Below, piece after piece: positions 18,129-27,814 of a stretch of DNA of 64,000 nucleotides (within the stretch, counting starts at the first letter, position 1; every line of letters starts with the position of its first letter). Source of the stretch: Deltaproteobacteria bacterium (GTDB lineage: Bacteria > Desulfobacterota > Desulfobacteria > Desulfobacterales > SpSt-501); assembly GCA_016219005.1 (NCBI GenBank), contig JACRCN010000041.1:1-64000 (forward strand), read 5' to 3'. Below the pieces are notes generated by a model. It saw nothing but the letters and a program-made list of their open reading frames with translations. It ran no database searches and was not told the DNA's origin. The position numbers were made by a program, and so were the translations under genes.

Positions 18129-19232
18129 TCACTCCACCCGAAACCTGTGTATAATCTCCTCAGGGATTTCCAGACCCAACCCCGGTTTTTGTGGCGGTAT
18201 CATATGACCATCTTTTATATGAGCAGGTTCCGCAAAAGCCCCAGCGACCCATGGCATGTACTCTATTGGACCGGATCCCATTACTCCGCACGCGACGTGA
18301 ATCGTGCTTTCCATCATATGATGGGGTGCCACGGGTAACTGGGCAACATCAGCCATGGTGACCACTTTGACCATTTCGGTAATGCCACCGACGCGAACAA
18401 TATCCGGTTGAAGAATATCGACCGCATTAGCGCGTAGATAAGCGTCGAACTCGAAGCGCGACCCCAATGTTTCTCCCATAGCGATGGGAATATCCAATGC
18501 AGCCGCGAGCTTGGCATGGCCGGGAATATCCTCGCATAATAATGGTTCCTCGAACCATGCAACACCAAGCTGTTCAAGCTCACGCCCCACCCGCATAGCG
18601 GTCGGGAAATCCCATTTCTGGTTGGCGTCGACTGCGATCCAGATATCCTTGCCCAAGGCCTTGCGGACCTCGCTGACTCGTTTGATGTCGACCTTGGGAT
18701 CTTCGTGGCCGATCTTCATTTTAACGCCCATCATTCCCTGCTTAAGGTAACCCTCGAACGCTACCAGCATCTCAGAAACGCTCATGTACAGCCAGCCGCC
18801 ATCGGAGCCATAGACCGGTGCACTTTCCCGGCAGCCGCCCAAAAGCTTGTAAACCGGCAAGCCGGCAATTTTACCTTTTATATCCCACAAGGCCAAATCC
18901 ACCGCTGCCTGAGCTTGGGTAACCAGTCCATGGCGGCCGACCGACTGCAATCGTTTGTAAAGCTTGCGCCACAGACGCTCGTGGTCGAGTGCATCTTCGT
19001 CGAGTAGCAGCGGCGCAAAATCGTCCTTAAGCACACAGCGGGTCGCCGTGGCGCCACCCAACAGGCTCCACGCGTACCCGATCCCTCGAGTCCCGTCTTC
19101 AGTGGTGATGAAAACAACCGGCAGGTTGATGTGGCTCACGGGCCCGCCCTTTTTGCCGCTCGATGACCCCGATTGCATCGGGCGTGGCAGCGGCATACGT
19201 AACAACTCGGTCCTTATTTCGGTAATACGCAT
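18129..19232 (-). CDS. enolase-superfamily (mandelate racemase/muconate lactonizing) protein
   Basis: About 367 residues from the ATG at 19232; a GTG seven codons earlier is possible. Mandelate-racemase-type catalytic features are seen in order: VKMKIG (KxK), the metal ligands in AVDANQKWD, FEEPL and MGETLG, then QPDIVRVGG and the PHHMM histidine. Such enzymes dehydrate or epimerise sugar acids and hydroxyacids. It is the last gene of the sigma-54-driven TTT/aconitase-type operon, and convergent with the J-domain gene. The substrate is unknown; an acid dehydratase is the default expectation. Confidence 0.85.
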   Translation of the reverse strand: MRITEIRTELLRMPLPRPMQSGSSSGKKGGPVSHINLPVVFITTEDGTRGIGYAWSLLGGATATRCVLKDDFAPLLLDEDALDHERLWRKLYKRLQSVGRHGLVTQAQAAVDLALWDIKGKIAGLPVYKLLGGCRESAPVYGSDGGWLYMSVSEMLVAFEGYLKQGMMGVKMKIGHEDPKVDIKRVSEVRKALGKDIWIAVDANQKWDFPTAMRVGRELEQLGVAWFEEPLLCEDIPGHAKLAAALDIPIAMGETLGSRFEFDAYLRANAVDILQPDIVRVGGITEMVKVVTMADVAQLPVAPHHMMESTIHVACGVMGSGPIEYMPWVAGAFAEPAHIKDGHMIPPQKPGLGLEIPEEIIHRFRVE

Positions 19233-19353
19233 GACGAATATTTCCCTTTTCACGTTCGTATGTTAGTAATTGGTTTTCACAATATCAGTTTGATCATATC
19301 GGCCCCGTCGGCGAAAGACAGGGGCCGATATTATGTTCAGTAAATTACCCCGG

Positions 19354-20319
19354 CTATTTAAGCCGCCCCAATTCCTTCATTATGACTTCGTATTCGACCA
19401 TCTTCTTCTTCACAAGCGCCAGGGAGGCCTCCGGCCCCATGTACTCGGTCTTGAAGCCGTTCTGATCCATCTTTTTCTTGACCTCGGGGTCCTTCATGAC
19501 CTTGTCGAAGGCATCCGCAAGATATTTAATGATATCATCCGGCGTTCCCGGAGGAGCGGCGACTCCCCGATAGGCACCCTCTACAATGTCATACCCCAGT
19601 TCTCTGAAGGTCGGCACGTCCGGGAGGACTTCCATTCGCTGCTCTGAGGCGATGGCAAGGATCCGGAACTTCGTTTTGTATTGGATTGCAACAGGGGTAT
19701 ATGTCATGAGTGCCGTGACATGGCCTCCCAGAAGAGCAGGTACGGCTGAACCGGTCCCACCGAAGGGGATGTAGGTCAACTTGATGCCAGCAGTCTTGTT
19801 GAGCATGGCCGTCCCCAGATCGTTGGCAGACGAGGTTCCGCTGCCGCCGATCGTGACGACACCAGGAGGGTTGGTCTTGGCGTATTCGACGAAATCCTTA
19901 AGGGTTTTATAAGGGCTGTCGTTCCGGACAGCCAGTACATTCGGGGTGCTCTCGAACATATAAATATTCTTGAGCTCCAGCGCCTTGTACCCGGCGTTAC
20001 CCATTTCCATGGGCTGAAGAACGATATGGGGTAGATTGTGACCGGCGATGGTGTAGCCGTCGGGAGGGCTCTGGACCAGGTCCGCCCAGCAAAGGGCTCC
20101 GCCGCCGCCGATCTTGTAGTTGATAACAACATCCTGGCCGTAAAATTTCTTCAGCGGTTGTTCCTGGAACCGTGCGGTAATGTCGGACTCACCACCCGGG
20201 TTGAAGCAGATGTTGTAGGTGAGTCGTTTAGCGGGGTAATCCGCCGCAGCAACGGCACCGGCCCCAACCAAGGCAAGGATGGAAATGAGGGCGATAAAAC
20301 TGATTGCTTTTTTTTTCAT
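19354..20319 (-). CDS. tctC: TTT substrate-binding protein, TctC/Bug family (system 1)
   Basis: 321 residues from the ATG at 20319 behind AGGAGG. Signal peptide MKKKAISFIALISILALVGA, cleaved near VAA-AD. Bug-fold features are the PGGESD loop that grips a carboxylate, GGGGALCW, and later GGSGTSSANDLG and GTGSAVPALLGGHV. Delivers a di- or tricarboxylate to TctAB. It is unusual in being separated from tctAB by the leuC- and leuD-like genes, which suggests that import and hydration of one substrate are linked. Its sequence is closer to the TctC at 58267 than to the one at 30846. Confidence 0.9.
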   Translation of the reverse strand: MKKKAISFIALISILALVGAGAVAAADYPAKRLTYNICFNPGGESDITARFQEQPLKKFYGQDVVINYKIGGGGALCWADLVQSPPDGYTIAGHNLPHIVLQPMEMGNAGYKALELKNIYMFESTPNVLAVRNDSPYKTLKDFVEYAKTNPPGVVTIGGSGTSSANDLGTAMLNKTAGIKLTYIPFGGTGSAVPALLGGHVTALMTYTPVAIQYKTKFRILAIASEQRMEVLPDVPTFRELGYDIVEGAYRGVAAPPGTPDDIIKYLADAFDKVMKDPEVKKKMDQNGFKTEYMGPEASLALVKKKMVEYEVIMKELGRLK

Positions 20320-20421
20320 GTCTTTCCTCCTGAAAATGGTTCGCGGTTTCAATATTTCCGATGTTCTGCGCGCTGCAGAAACCCGGCATAACCTCGCCCG
20401 TCGTTAGATGGGCAGCGCCCA

Positions 20422-20934
20422 CTATCGCGGACAATGGAGCCCATGTTGCTTCTTGATCATTGGCTTTATGCCGCCGTTTTCCAAAATGGCGATGACATAT
20501 TCGGAGAGCGGCTGAGCCACAGCGACGGTGCCGGTGGTCTGGTTGGTGACCTTGCCCTCCGAAAAGTCCACGCTCAGCAAATCTCCTTTCTTCACCCGTT
20601 TTGCAATGCCGGGGCACACGAGCAAGGGCAGGCCCAAATTGATTGCATTGCGATAGAAAATGCGGGCAAAGGATTCTGCGAGCACGGCAGCGATACCGGA
20701 TGCCTTTAACGCAACCGCAGCATGCTCACGGCTGGAACCGCATCCGAAGTTGGCGGCTGCAACGATGATGTCTCCGGCCTTGACTTCTTTAACGAATTCC
20801 GGGTCAACCCTCTCCATTGCGTGTTGAGCAACTTTGTCCGGGTCGGTAAGGTCGAGATAGCCGCCTGGATAAATCTGATCCGTATCAACATTTGCACCAT
20901 ATACGAAGGCGTTGCCCGTAATAAGACCTTTCAT
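20422..20934 (-). CDS. aconitase-family small subunit (LeuD/DmdB-like)
   Basis: 170 residues, the usual size of free-standing swivel-domain subunits. The signature GCGSSREHA contributes the mobile-loop residues, and NVDTDQIYPGGYL is the typical N-terminal substrate region. With the large subunit encoded 12 bases upstream it should form an Fe-S hydro-lyase acting on a 2- or 3-hydroxy di- or tricarboxylate. The flanking TTT transporter and PrpR-like regulator argue for a catabolic role (for example dimethylmalate- or methylcitrate-like) rather than leucine synthesis, for which no other genes are near. Confidence 0.88.
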   Translation of the reverse strand: MKGLITGNAFVYGANVDTDQIYPGGYLDLTDPDKVAQHAMERVDPEFVKEVKAGDIIVAAANFGCGSSREHAAVALKASGIAAVLAESFARIFYRNAINLGLPLLVCPGIAKRVKKGDLLSVDFSEGKVTNQTTGTVAVAQPLSEYVIAILENGGIKPMIKKQHGLHCPR

Positions 20935-20946
20935 TTCATTCCACCT

Positions 20947-22197
20947 CTACAGGTATTTTGCCGGGTCGGCAATTATCCCCTCCATAGCCGCAGCAGCCAC
21001 CGACGCCGGGGAAGCAACGAATATCTCGGCACTGGCATGTCCCATTCGGCCTGGGAAGTTGCGGCTCGAAGCAGTGATACATGTTTCACCCGGGGCCAAT
21101 ATACCCTGATGCGTTCCCAGACAGGCTGCACAGCTTGGAGTGACCAAAGTGGCCCCAGCCTCGACCAGGGTCTGAATATACCCTCTCGCCATTGCCTCCA
21201 GAAGTACACCCTTTGAGGCCGGTACGACCACAAACCGTGTGCGGGAGCTGACGTGCCTGCCTTTCAAAATGCGGGCGGCAACCGCGAGGTCGTCAACCCT
21301 GCCGCCGGTACAGGTGCCGAGGAACGCCTGATGAACCGGTTTGCCGAGGTATTCGGCGATATCATGCACGTTGTCAACGCTATGGGGCGCGGCCACCTGC
21401 GGATTAAGGCTCGTTATATCAAAGGTATGTTCCTGGGCATACAGGTAGCCTGGGTCGGTTGCCACGACGGCATACTTTTGCCTGGCTTTGCCTTGCAGGA
21501 AATCAAGAGTGACTTCATCAGGTTGAATGTAAGCCGTCTTGGCGCCCATTTCCGTCGTCATGTTGCATAGAACCATTCGCTCCGACACGCTCAGGCGCGC
21601 TAAGAGCGGGCCTGTGAACTCCACCGCTCGATACACGCCGTAATCGGCGCCAAGGGCCCCGATGACTTTAAGAATGACGTCTTTGGCATATACCCCTTGG
21701 CCCAATCTGCCTTCCAGATGGATGCGGATTACCTCGGGCACCCTAAACCATAATTGCCCGGTCATTAGGACAATGGCCAGATCGGTGGCCCCCACGCCGG
21801 TGCTAAAAGCTCCAAAGGCTCCGTGAGTGGTAGTATGGGAGTCGGTGACCACCACCAACATGCCGGGGCAGACCAAGCCTTTGTCCGCAAGGATTTGGTG
21901 ACAAACACCTTCGTTAATATCCATCAACAACTCGATGCCTTGCGCTCTGCAGAATTCACGGAATTGCTTTTGGTTGTCGGCCTGCATGATCGTTGATGCC
22001 GGCGCATAGTGGTCCAGAAACATCACGACCTTCTGGGGATCATGCACTTTCTTGCCGCCCATCTCGTAGAACGAACGGAGCGTCTGAAGGTACAGATCAT
22101 TTATGCCTGCAAGATCCACCTTACAGTTGATGATCTCACCGGTTCTCAGTTCATTTTTGCCGGCGGCTCGTGCGATAATTTTTTCAACGGCGTGCAC
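20947..22197 (-). CDS. aconitase-family large subunit (LeuC/DmdA-like)
   Basis: 416 residues from a GTG at 22197, chosen because AGGAGC precedes it and because the product then begins MHAVEKIIARAAG, as in the family; an upstream TTG gives a longer frame. Fe-S cluster cysteines are present in FLGTCTGGR and PSCAACLG, and the substrate loop DSHTTTHGAFGAF is intact. Pairs with the small subunit downstream. The tctA gene lies about 80 bases upstream on the same strand, so transporter and hydro-lyase are co-transcribed. Confidence 0.9.
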   Translation of the reverse strand: MHAVEKIIARAAGKNELRTGEIINCKVDLAGINDLYLQTLRSFYEMGGKKVHDPQKVVMFLDHYAPASTIMQADNQKQFREFCRAQGIELLMDINEGVCHQILADKGLVCPGMLVVVTDSHTTTHGAFGAFSTGVGATDLAIVLMTGQLWFRVPEVIRIHLEGRLGQGVYAKDVILKVIGALGADYGVYRAVEFTGPLLARLSVSERMVLCNMTTEMGAKTAYIQPDEVTLDFLQGKARQKYAVVATDPGYLYAQEHTFDITSLNPQVAAPHSVDNVHDIAEYLGKPVHQAFLGTCTGGRVDDLAVAARILKGRHVSSRTRFVVVPASKGVLLEAMARGYIQTLVEAGATLVTPSCAACLGTHQGILAPGETCITASSRNFPGRMGHASAEIFVASPASVAAAAMEGIIADPAKYL

Positions 22198-22275
22198 TGT
22201 TTTTGCTCCTGGTCGACAATTCCATTTTCGATTAACCCCTTGCAAGAAAGGGGAATTCGCAAGTCCTGAAAACCC

Positions 22276-23784
22276 TTAATCCGGTTCATCCATGGCCACT
22301 TCAGGCGCCTGCGAACGCATCTGCAGCCAGAACCCGCGTCCGATGGAGAGCAGACCGAGCCCCATGAAGACTGCTGCGATTGGCTTTGTGAAAAAGATAA
22401 GGGGTGATCCCTGCGACATGAGCAGCGCCTGCCCCAAAGATGTCTCCAGCATCTGCGCGAGGACGGTTGCGAGCACCATGGGAGCAACCGGCCATCCGAA
22501 TTTGCGCATGAAATACCCGATCACCCCGAACAAGAGCATGACCCATACGTCGAACGCCTGGAACCGGATGCTGTATGTCCCCACAACCGAGCAGAAAACA
22601 ATGATCGGCCCGAGGATATAGAAAGGGATCACGACAATTCTGGCCCACATTCCGACAAGTGGCAGGTTGAGGACCAGCAGCATGACATTTCCAATATACA
22701 TGCTGGCGATTACCGCCCAGACAAAGTCAGGATTTGTTGCGAAGAGCATCGGTCCGGGCTGAAGTCCGTACATCATCAACCCCCCTAGGAGAACCGCCAT
22801 CGAGGGTGCCGTGGGAAGTCCGAACGAGAAGAGTGGAATGAACCCGGCCGTGGATGTGGCGTTGTTGGCTCCTTCGGCCGCGGCGACCCCTTCGATTGCG
22901 CCTTTACCAAACCGCTCAGGATGCTTGGACACCCGTTTTTCGAGGTCATAGGCCACGAACGTGGTGACCGAAGGAGCACACCCTGGGAGAAGTCCCAGGA
23001 AGAAACCGACCCCTGTACAGCGGACCATTGTCCACAGGCACTGCTTGATATCGGCCCAGGTCGGCAGCCAACTGCCTATATCAATACGACTGATAGTTGA
23101 AATTCTCTGCTCCACATTGATCATCACCTCGCTGATCGCAAAAAGCCCTACGATCACGCTGATGAAGTCTACTCCGGCCGTAAGAATTGCCGTCCCGAAT
23201 GTAAGCCGTGCAGCTCCGGTCAGAGGATCTTGACCGATCAAAGACACCATGAGCCCGATGGCCATCGAAGCAATTCCTTTAAGAAGTGCCCGGCCGGAAA
23301 GACTGATGATCAGGCTCAGCCCCATGAACATCAGGGCGAAATACTCCGGGGGACCGAAAACCAGCGCAAAATCGGCCAGGAGTGGTGCAAAGAAGGTAAG
23401 GCCGACAAGGCTGAGCGTTCCTGCAATAAAGGAGGAGATGGCGGAAATGGATAGGGCCGGGCCGGCTTTCCCCTGTTTAGCCATCTCGTACCCATCCAAG
23501 GCCGTGCAAACAGAAGACGCCTCGCCGGGGATGTTCACGGCTATGGCGGTGGTCGATCCCCCATACATGGCGCCATAATAGATGGCAGCCATCATGATGA
23601 TCGCCGAAGTCGGGGGCAGCACTGTGGTCAGGGGCAGCAGGATCGCAATACCCGAGGCGGGACCGATGCCGGGCAACACTCCAACAAGAGTCCCGATGAG
23701 AGAACCCACCAGCGCCCAAAAGAGATTCTGGAAAGACAGGGCCGTCACGAACCCTTGAAAGAGGTAGTCCCAGGAAAAACCCAT
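22276..23784 (-). CDS. tctA: TTT large membrane subunit TctA (system 1)
   Basis: 502 residues with about 11-12 hydrophobic segments. The glycine-rich motif GVLPGIGPASG and the YYGAMYGGSTTAIAVN loop identify TctA. An internal repeat of the glycine motif (FLGLLPGCAPSVTTF) is also present, as in the family. It forms the sodium- or proton-coupled permease with TctB. The tctB stop codon overlaps the GGAGG site of this gene, indicating tight coupling. Confidence 0.93.
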   Translation of the reverse strand: MGFSWDYLFQGFVTALSFQNLFWALVGSLIGTLVGVLPGIGPASGIAILLPLTTVLPPTSAIIMMAAIYYGAMYGGSTTAIAVNIPGEASSVCTALDGYEMAKQGKAGPALSISAISSFIAGTLSLVGLTFFAPLLADFALVFGPPEYFALMFMGLSLIISLSGRALLKGIASMAIGLMVSLIGQDPLTGAARLTFGTAILTAGVDFISVIVGLFAISEVMINVEQRISTISRIDIGSWLPTWADIKQCLWTMVRCTGVGFFLGLLPGCAPSVTTFVAYDLEKRVSKHPERFGKGAIEGVAAAEGANNATSTAGFIPLFSFGLPTAPSMAVLLGGLMMYGLQPGPMLFATNPDFVWAVIASMYIGNVMLLVLNLPLVGMWARIVVIPFYILGPIIVFCSVVGTYSIRFQAFDVWVMLLFGVIGYFMRKFGWPVAPMVLATVLAQMLETSLGQALLMSQGSPLIFFTKPIAAVFMGLGLLSIGRGFWLQMRSQAPEVAMDEPD

Positions 23785-23793
23785 TCTGTCCTC

Positions 23794-24261
23794 CTAACCC
23801 TTGAAAAAGAATCCCTCCGGGAATGAAAGCCCAAGTAGGCGGATGAACAAATAGTACGATGCTATTCCGCAGATCAGGCCGGTTAGCAGGGCCGTTAACC
23901 ATTTCGCCCGATTCAGATACCAGATGGAAAATGTAATGTAGAGAAACGTAGCGAGGGGCAGCCCGAGCAGGTTCATGAAGGCGTTGTAAAATCCTATACT
24001 GGCCAGGCTGACGGTGATAATCTTGATTCCGACCCCATCGGGCCATTTGATTTCGGGATCAGGCCCGCGAAATCTCCATGCCTTTACCGCTATCCCGATT
24101 CCACAAAATAAAACCAAGAGACCGACAGCATAGGGAAGGGCTCGAGGGGACAGGCGATGCTCCATTGTCGTCGTTATTGTGGACGACGCCCACAGAGTCA
24201 GAAGACCGAGCATGGCGAGGAGAAACCCAGTGGCTATATCGGCCGATCTTAGTGTCTTCAC
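23794..24261 (-). CDS. tctB: TTT small membrane subunit TctB (system 1)
   Basis: 155 residues from a GTG at 24261 directly behind GGAGG; upstream in-frame ATGs lack a site and would cross the promoter region. Four hydrophobic segments and a charged loop fit TctB. First gene of the operon driven by the sigma-54 promoter at 24342-24357. Divergent from the PrpR-like regulator gene. Confidence 0.87.
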   Translation of the reverse strand: MKTLRSADIATGFLLAMLGLLTLWASSTITTTMEHRLSPRALPYAVGLLVLFCGIGIAVKAWRFRGPDPEIKWPDGVGIKIITVSLASIGFYNAFMNLLGLPLATFLYITFSIWYLNRAKWLTALLTGLICGIASYYLFIRLLGLSFPEGFFFKG

Positions 24262-24341
24262 AACCACCTCCGAATGACTGAGTGGTAAGATAGTCGCGGA
24301 AAGAAACAGACTCGAAATCGTTGCAAATCTCTTAATCGACA

Positions 24342-24357
24342 GCAAGGACAATGCCAG
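24342..24357 (-). promoter_or_regulatory. sigma-54 (-24/-12) promoter of the tctBA-leuCD-like operon
   Basis: The minus strand reads TGGCATTGTCCTTGCT. It matches the RpoN consensus TGGCACRNNNNTTGCW at every fixed position except one (T for C), with exact GG-to-GC spacing. Transcription would begin about 70 bases before the tctB GTG. The divergent gene encodes a sigma-54 activator. Confidence 0.75.
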
Positions 24358-24393
24358 CGGCAAAATCCTTTAAAAACAGGCTATTCAGAAATT

Positions 24394-24413
24394 TTGTGGT
24401 TGCCTTGCCACAA
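24394..24413. promoter_or_regulatory. inverted-repeat activator site (UAS) for the PrpR-like regulator
   Basis: TTGTGG (24394-24399), eight bases, then CCACAA (24408-24413). It lies about 54 bases upstream of the -24/-12 element and about 60 bases before the regulator gene, the expected place for an enhancer site. A 10-base direct repeat TCATTTTGTT (24432-24451) lies between it and the regulator start. Confidence 0.5.
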
Positions 24414-24464
24414 TAATTGTATAAAATGGTATCATTTTGTTTCATTTTGTTTCAGGAGATCGTC

Positions 24465-26345
24465 ATGCCGCTCATCGCTTTTCTCGCGCCGGATGAAGAA
24501 ATGCTGACTGCTGCTAAAGCCACGCTCGCGGAAGCCCATTCTGACGTCCTCGTTGATAAGGGACTGCTGAGCGCAGGCGTGCGCAAGGCCCGGGAACTGG
24601 TCCGTGAAGGGGTGGAAATCGTCATCGCGCGCGGAGGAACAGCCGTTGCCATCAACAAGGCTCAACTGGGACTGACCGTTGTAGAAGTACCGATCACCGG
24701 CTTTGAAATGATCCGCGCTTTAGGAGAGGCCATGCACTACGGCCGCCGCATTGCGGTCGTTGCCTTTCCATCCATGATCATGGGCATCGACTGCCTGGGT
24801 CCGATCCTAGATATTAATCTAACATACTACAGCATAGAGAGTGAATTCAAGGTCGAATCGCGCGTGCTACAGGCCATTCAGGAAGGAGCGGATGTCATCA
24901 TCGGCGGCGTGATCACCGTAGAAGCCAGCAGCAAGCATCATCTCCCCTGCGTCCTGATCCGCAGCGGTGCTGAGGGAATTATCCAAGCGACCCTGGAGGC
25001 CAAGCGCATCGCCGAAGCAAGGCGCATCGAAAAAGTCAAAAGCACCTTGTTCCAGACAGTGCTGGATTACGCTTATGAGGGCATCATCTCCACAGATCAG
25101 AACAACCGTGTCGTCATATTCAATCCGGTAGCTGAGAAGATCACCAAAGTCGATGGAAAACGCGCGATAGGCCGGAACGTGCAGGATGCCTTTCCCCAAC
25201 TGGAACTTGGGCGCCTTTTGCAGACCGGTAGAGACGAACTCGGTCAAATCATTGATGTAGGAAGCACTCAAATACTGTGCAACAAGGTACCTATCCAAGT
25301 GCATGGTGCTCCCATCGGCGCCGTCGCGACCTTTCAAGACATTGGCAAGATCCAGCAATGGGAAGCGAACATCCGCAAGAAGATCTATGCGGAAGAACAT
25401 ACCGCTGTGTTCACGTTTGCGGACGTAATCGGATCCAGCCGCCAGATGAGGAACAGCGTGGCAATAGCCGAACAGTTTGCGGCGGCGGATGCTTCCGTCC
25501 TGATTTCGGGCGAAACCGGCACTGGAAAGGAGGTTTTCGCTCAAAGCATACACAACGCCAGCGGGCGGGGGCAAAAACCGTTCGTCGCGATCAACTGCGC
25601 CGCGCTTCCGGCCCAGATCCTGGAAAGCGAACTGTTTGGTTATGTCGGCGGCGCATTCACTGGCGCCGATAAGAAAGGGAAACCCGGGCTCCTGGAAATC
25701 GCGCACGGGGGCACTCTGTTCCTGGACGAGATCGCCGAAATGGACTACTCCCTCCAGAGCAAGCTGCTGCGGGTGATTCAGGAAAAGAAAGTCATGCGCC
25801 TTGGCAGCGACAGGATTCTGCCGGTCGACATCCGTATCATCGCCGCCACCAACAAGAATCTTAAACAACTGGTTACCAGCAACCGGTTCAGAGCCGACCT
25901 TTACTATCGACTCAATGTGCTGCGTCTCCATCTCCCGCCGTTGCGGGAAAGATCGGAGGATGTTGAACTGTGCGCTAAAACCTTTCTGGAAAGACACGCA
26001 ACCCTTCTTTGTCGACGAATGCGACTCAGTAAGCCCGCCATTCAGGCCTTCATCCGACACTCTTGGCCAGGCAATGTCCGCGAGTTGCAGAACACCATCG
26101 AAAGGATCGTGGCCATCTGCAAACATGAAACTGTTCAGGCGGACATGGTCTTCCAGATGATGCGCGAAGATGAATTGAACGAGCCCTTAACAATCAACGC
26201 TGGTGTGCCCTGGACGGAGACGATCAGGCAGGCGCTTGTCACAGCACGCGGCCGCCATACAGAAGCTGCCAAAATACTCGGCATAAGCCGTTCGACGCTG
26301 TGGCGCAGGATGAAAAGCCTGGGGCTATATTCAACTCATCGATGA
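24465..26345 (+). CDS. sigma-54-dependent activator with PrpR-type sensor, PAS and AAA+ domains
   Basis: 626 residues from the ATG at 24465 (CAGGAGATCGTC before it). Residues 1-190 form a PrpR_N-type ligand domain (VIARGGTAVAINKA, VVEVPITGFEMIRAL). A PAS domain follows at about 205-310 (DYAYEGIISTDQNNRVVIFN). The AAA+ domain has Walker A GETGTGKE, the sigma-54 contact loop GAFTGA and Walker B LFLDEIAE. The C-terminus is a Fis-type helix-turn-helix (AAKILGISRSTLWRRM). In PrpR the N-terminal domain senses 2-methylcitrate, so a related tricarboxylate is a plausible effector here. It very likely drives the divergent tctB operon. Confidence 0.92.
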   Translation: MPLIAFLAPDEEMLTAAKATLAEAHSDVLVDKGLLSAGVRKARELVREGVEIVIARGGTAVAINKAQLGLTVVEVPITGFEMIRALGEAMHYGRRIAVVAFPSMIMGIDCLGPILDINLTYYSIESEFKVESRVLQAIQEGADVIIGGVITVEASSKHHLPCVLIRSGAEGIIQATLEAKRIAEARRIEKVKSTLFQTVLDYAYEGIISTDQNNRVVIFNPVAEKITKVDGKRAIGRNVQDAFPQLELGRLLQTGRDELGQIIDVGSTQILCNKVPIQVHGAPIGAVATFQDIGKIQQWEANIRKKIYAEEHTAVFTFADVIGSSRQMRNSVAIAEQFAAADASVLISGETGTGKEVFAQSIHNASGRGQKPFVAINCAALPAQILESELFGYVGGAFTGADKKGKPGLLEIAHGGTLFLDEIAEMDYSLQSKLLRVIQEKKVMRLGSDRILPVDIRIIAATNKNLKQLVTSNRFRADLYYRLNVLRLHLPPLRERSEDVELCAKTFLERHATLLCRRMRLSKPAIQAFIRHSWPGNVRELQNTIERIVAICKHETVQADMVFQMMREDELNEPLTINAGVPWTETIRQALVTARGRHTEAAKILGISRSTLWRRMKSLGLYSTHR

Positions 26346-26458
26346 CTGATTCCTATTATTTTAGTCAAGCCCGAACATTTTCGATAGTTGAACCATATCC
26401 CAATGGACTTTTGTCAGGTTTGATCAGATCTCTAATTATCACCTCTGGTTTTTGATCT

Positions 26459-27656
26459 CTATCCGAGGGTCGGGTCGAGCGGTACCTCCACCTCTTGGCC
26501 TTTGCGTTCGGCCGAGACATAGGCGGCGTAGAGCGCGGCGACAGTGTCGCCGGCGAGCCGCATGCCCGATTTCGGCTGCCGATCCGCTGTGATGGCCTCC
26601 ATGAAATCCTGGATCTCCTGGGGATAGCCGAAGGTGGAGTATTCGTCGGGCGCGGGGTTGGACCAGCCCTGCTTGGTACCGAGCTTTTCCATGAGATAGA
26701 CGTCGTCCACCTGATCCTCCCGCGGGTTATACAACTCCATGGCATTGCTGGGGCTCAGGTTACAGCGGGCCCGGTGGTTGTTGGCAAAGATATCCAGCCA
26801 GTTGTGCACCCCTCCCATGACGATCTCCGAGGCGAAGATGTCGGCGACCATCCCGTCTTCGAAGGTGAGATGGATCTGGCAGTAGTCTTCGATGTCCGTG
26901 TAGTCGGTTCGCAGGAACCCCTTGCTCACGAAGGCCGGGGCACGGGTGATCTCGTGGGTGCGGGCGCTGACGGTGCAGGGCCGGATGGGCTTTCCGTAAA
27001 GCGTGGCGCCTTCAATCTGCTTGAGGTATAGAAGTGTGCTCAGGGGATGGCAGCTCTTGCCCACCACCGAGCCGCCGCCGGAGAGTCTCCATACCCCGTA
27101 GGCCGGGGAGGGGCTGCCGGAATGCGACTGCCCTCCTATCGCCCAGAGGATCTGGCCCTTGCTTTTTGCGAGGATCTCGGCCTCTTTTTGGACAGCGGGA
27201 GCATAGATCCAGTTTTCGGCATAGCACAGCTTTCTGCGGCTTTTCAGGGCGGCGGCGATCACGCGTCGCGAACTGGAAAGCGCTTCGGCGAGCATGGTTT
27301 CCTTCGGGAAGCGGTTTCCGGCAAACCCGTCGTTACCGGGCGGCCCGTAATACCCGGTGAACGGCTTTTCGACGATCACGTGTTTTCCGGCTTCAAAGGC
27401 CGCAATGGAAACAGGTTCGTGGGCGTATCCCGGCGTGCAGTTGTCGACGACGTCCACTTCGGACAGCAGATCCGCCAGCGAATCAAAAGCCCGGATGCCG
27501 CGCCGGACGGCAAACTCCTCACGCCGCGATTTCTGCAGAGAGGTGACCCCCACCACCTCCACCGGGATGCCGGTCACCCGCTGAAACGACGCGTAATGAA
27601 AGACGGCCGCGTTTCCGCATCCTGCAATTCCTACCCGAATCGGCTTCTGCATCATG
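26459..27656 (-). CDS. Gfo/Idh/MocA-family oxidoreductase
   Basis: About 399 residues from the ATG pair at 27651-27656, preceded by GGGAGG. The N-terminal Rossmann domain shows VGIAGCGNAAVFH and the conserved EKPF motif (HVIVEKPFTG) with the catalytic Lys. The C-terminal sheet domain follows. These NAD(P)-dependent enzymes oxidise or reduce sugars, inositols and sugar acids. An insertion of about 20 residues after EKPF (YYGPPGNDGFAGNRFP) is unusual. Divergent from the FadR-type regulator, which may control it. Substrate unknown. Confidence 0.86.
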
Positions 27657-27814
27657 ACGTCCTCCCTGTCTTGGACACGCAAAATTTCTTGACAGCCGAA
27701 ATTAGGTCTGATAGCTGATGGCCAAGTGGTCCGTCCAGTTCATCCGATCCTATTGCAATCCTGGTAAAAAGTAAACAAGCGAACCGGTTTTCGATCCGCA
27801 AAGGAGAATCCAGG

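Noticed and set aside
20422-22197. LeuCD-like pair as leucine biosynthesis genes
   Set aside because: No LeuA or LeuB is nearby; the genes lie inside a transporter operon with a PrpR-like regulator, which favours a catabolic role.
24432-24451. Tandem TCATTTTGTT repeat before the PrpR-like gene as an operator
   Set aside because: It overlaps the leader next to the ribosome site and lacks dyad symmetry; the inverted repeat at 24394 is the better activator site.
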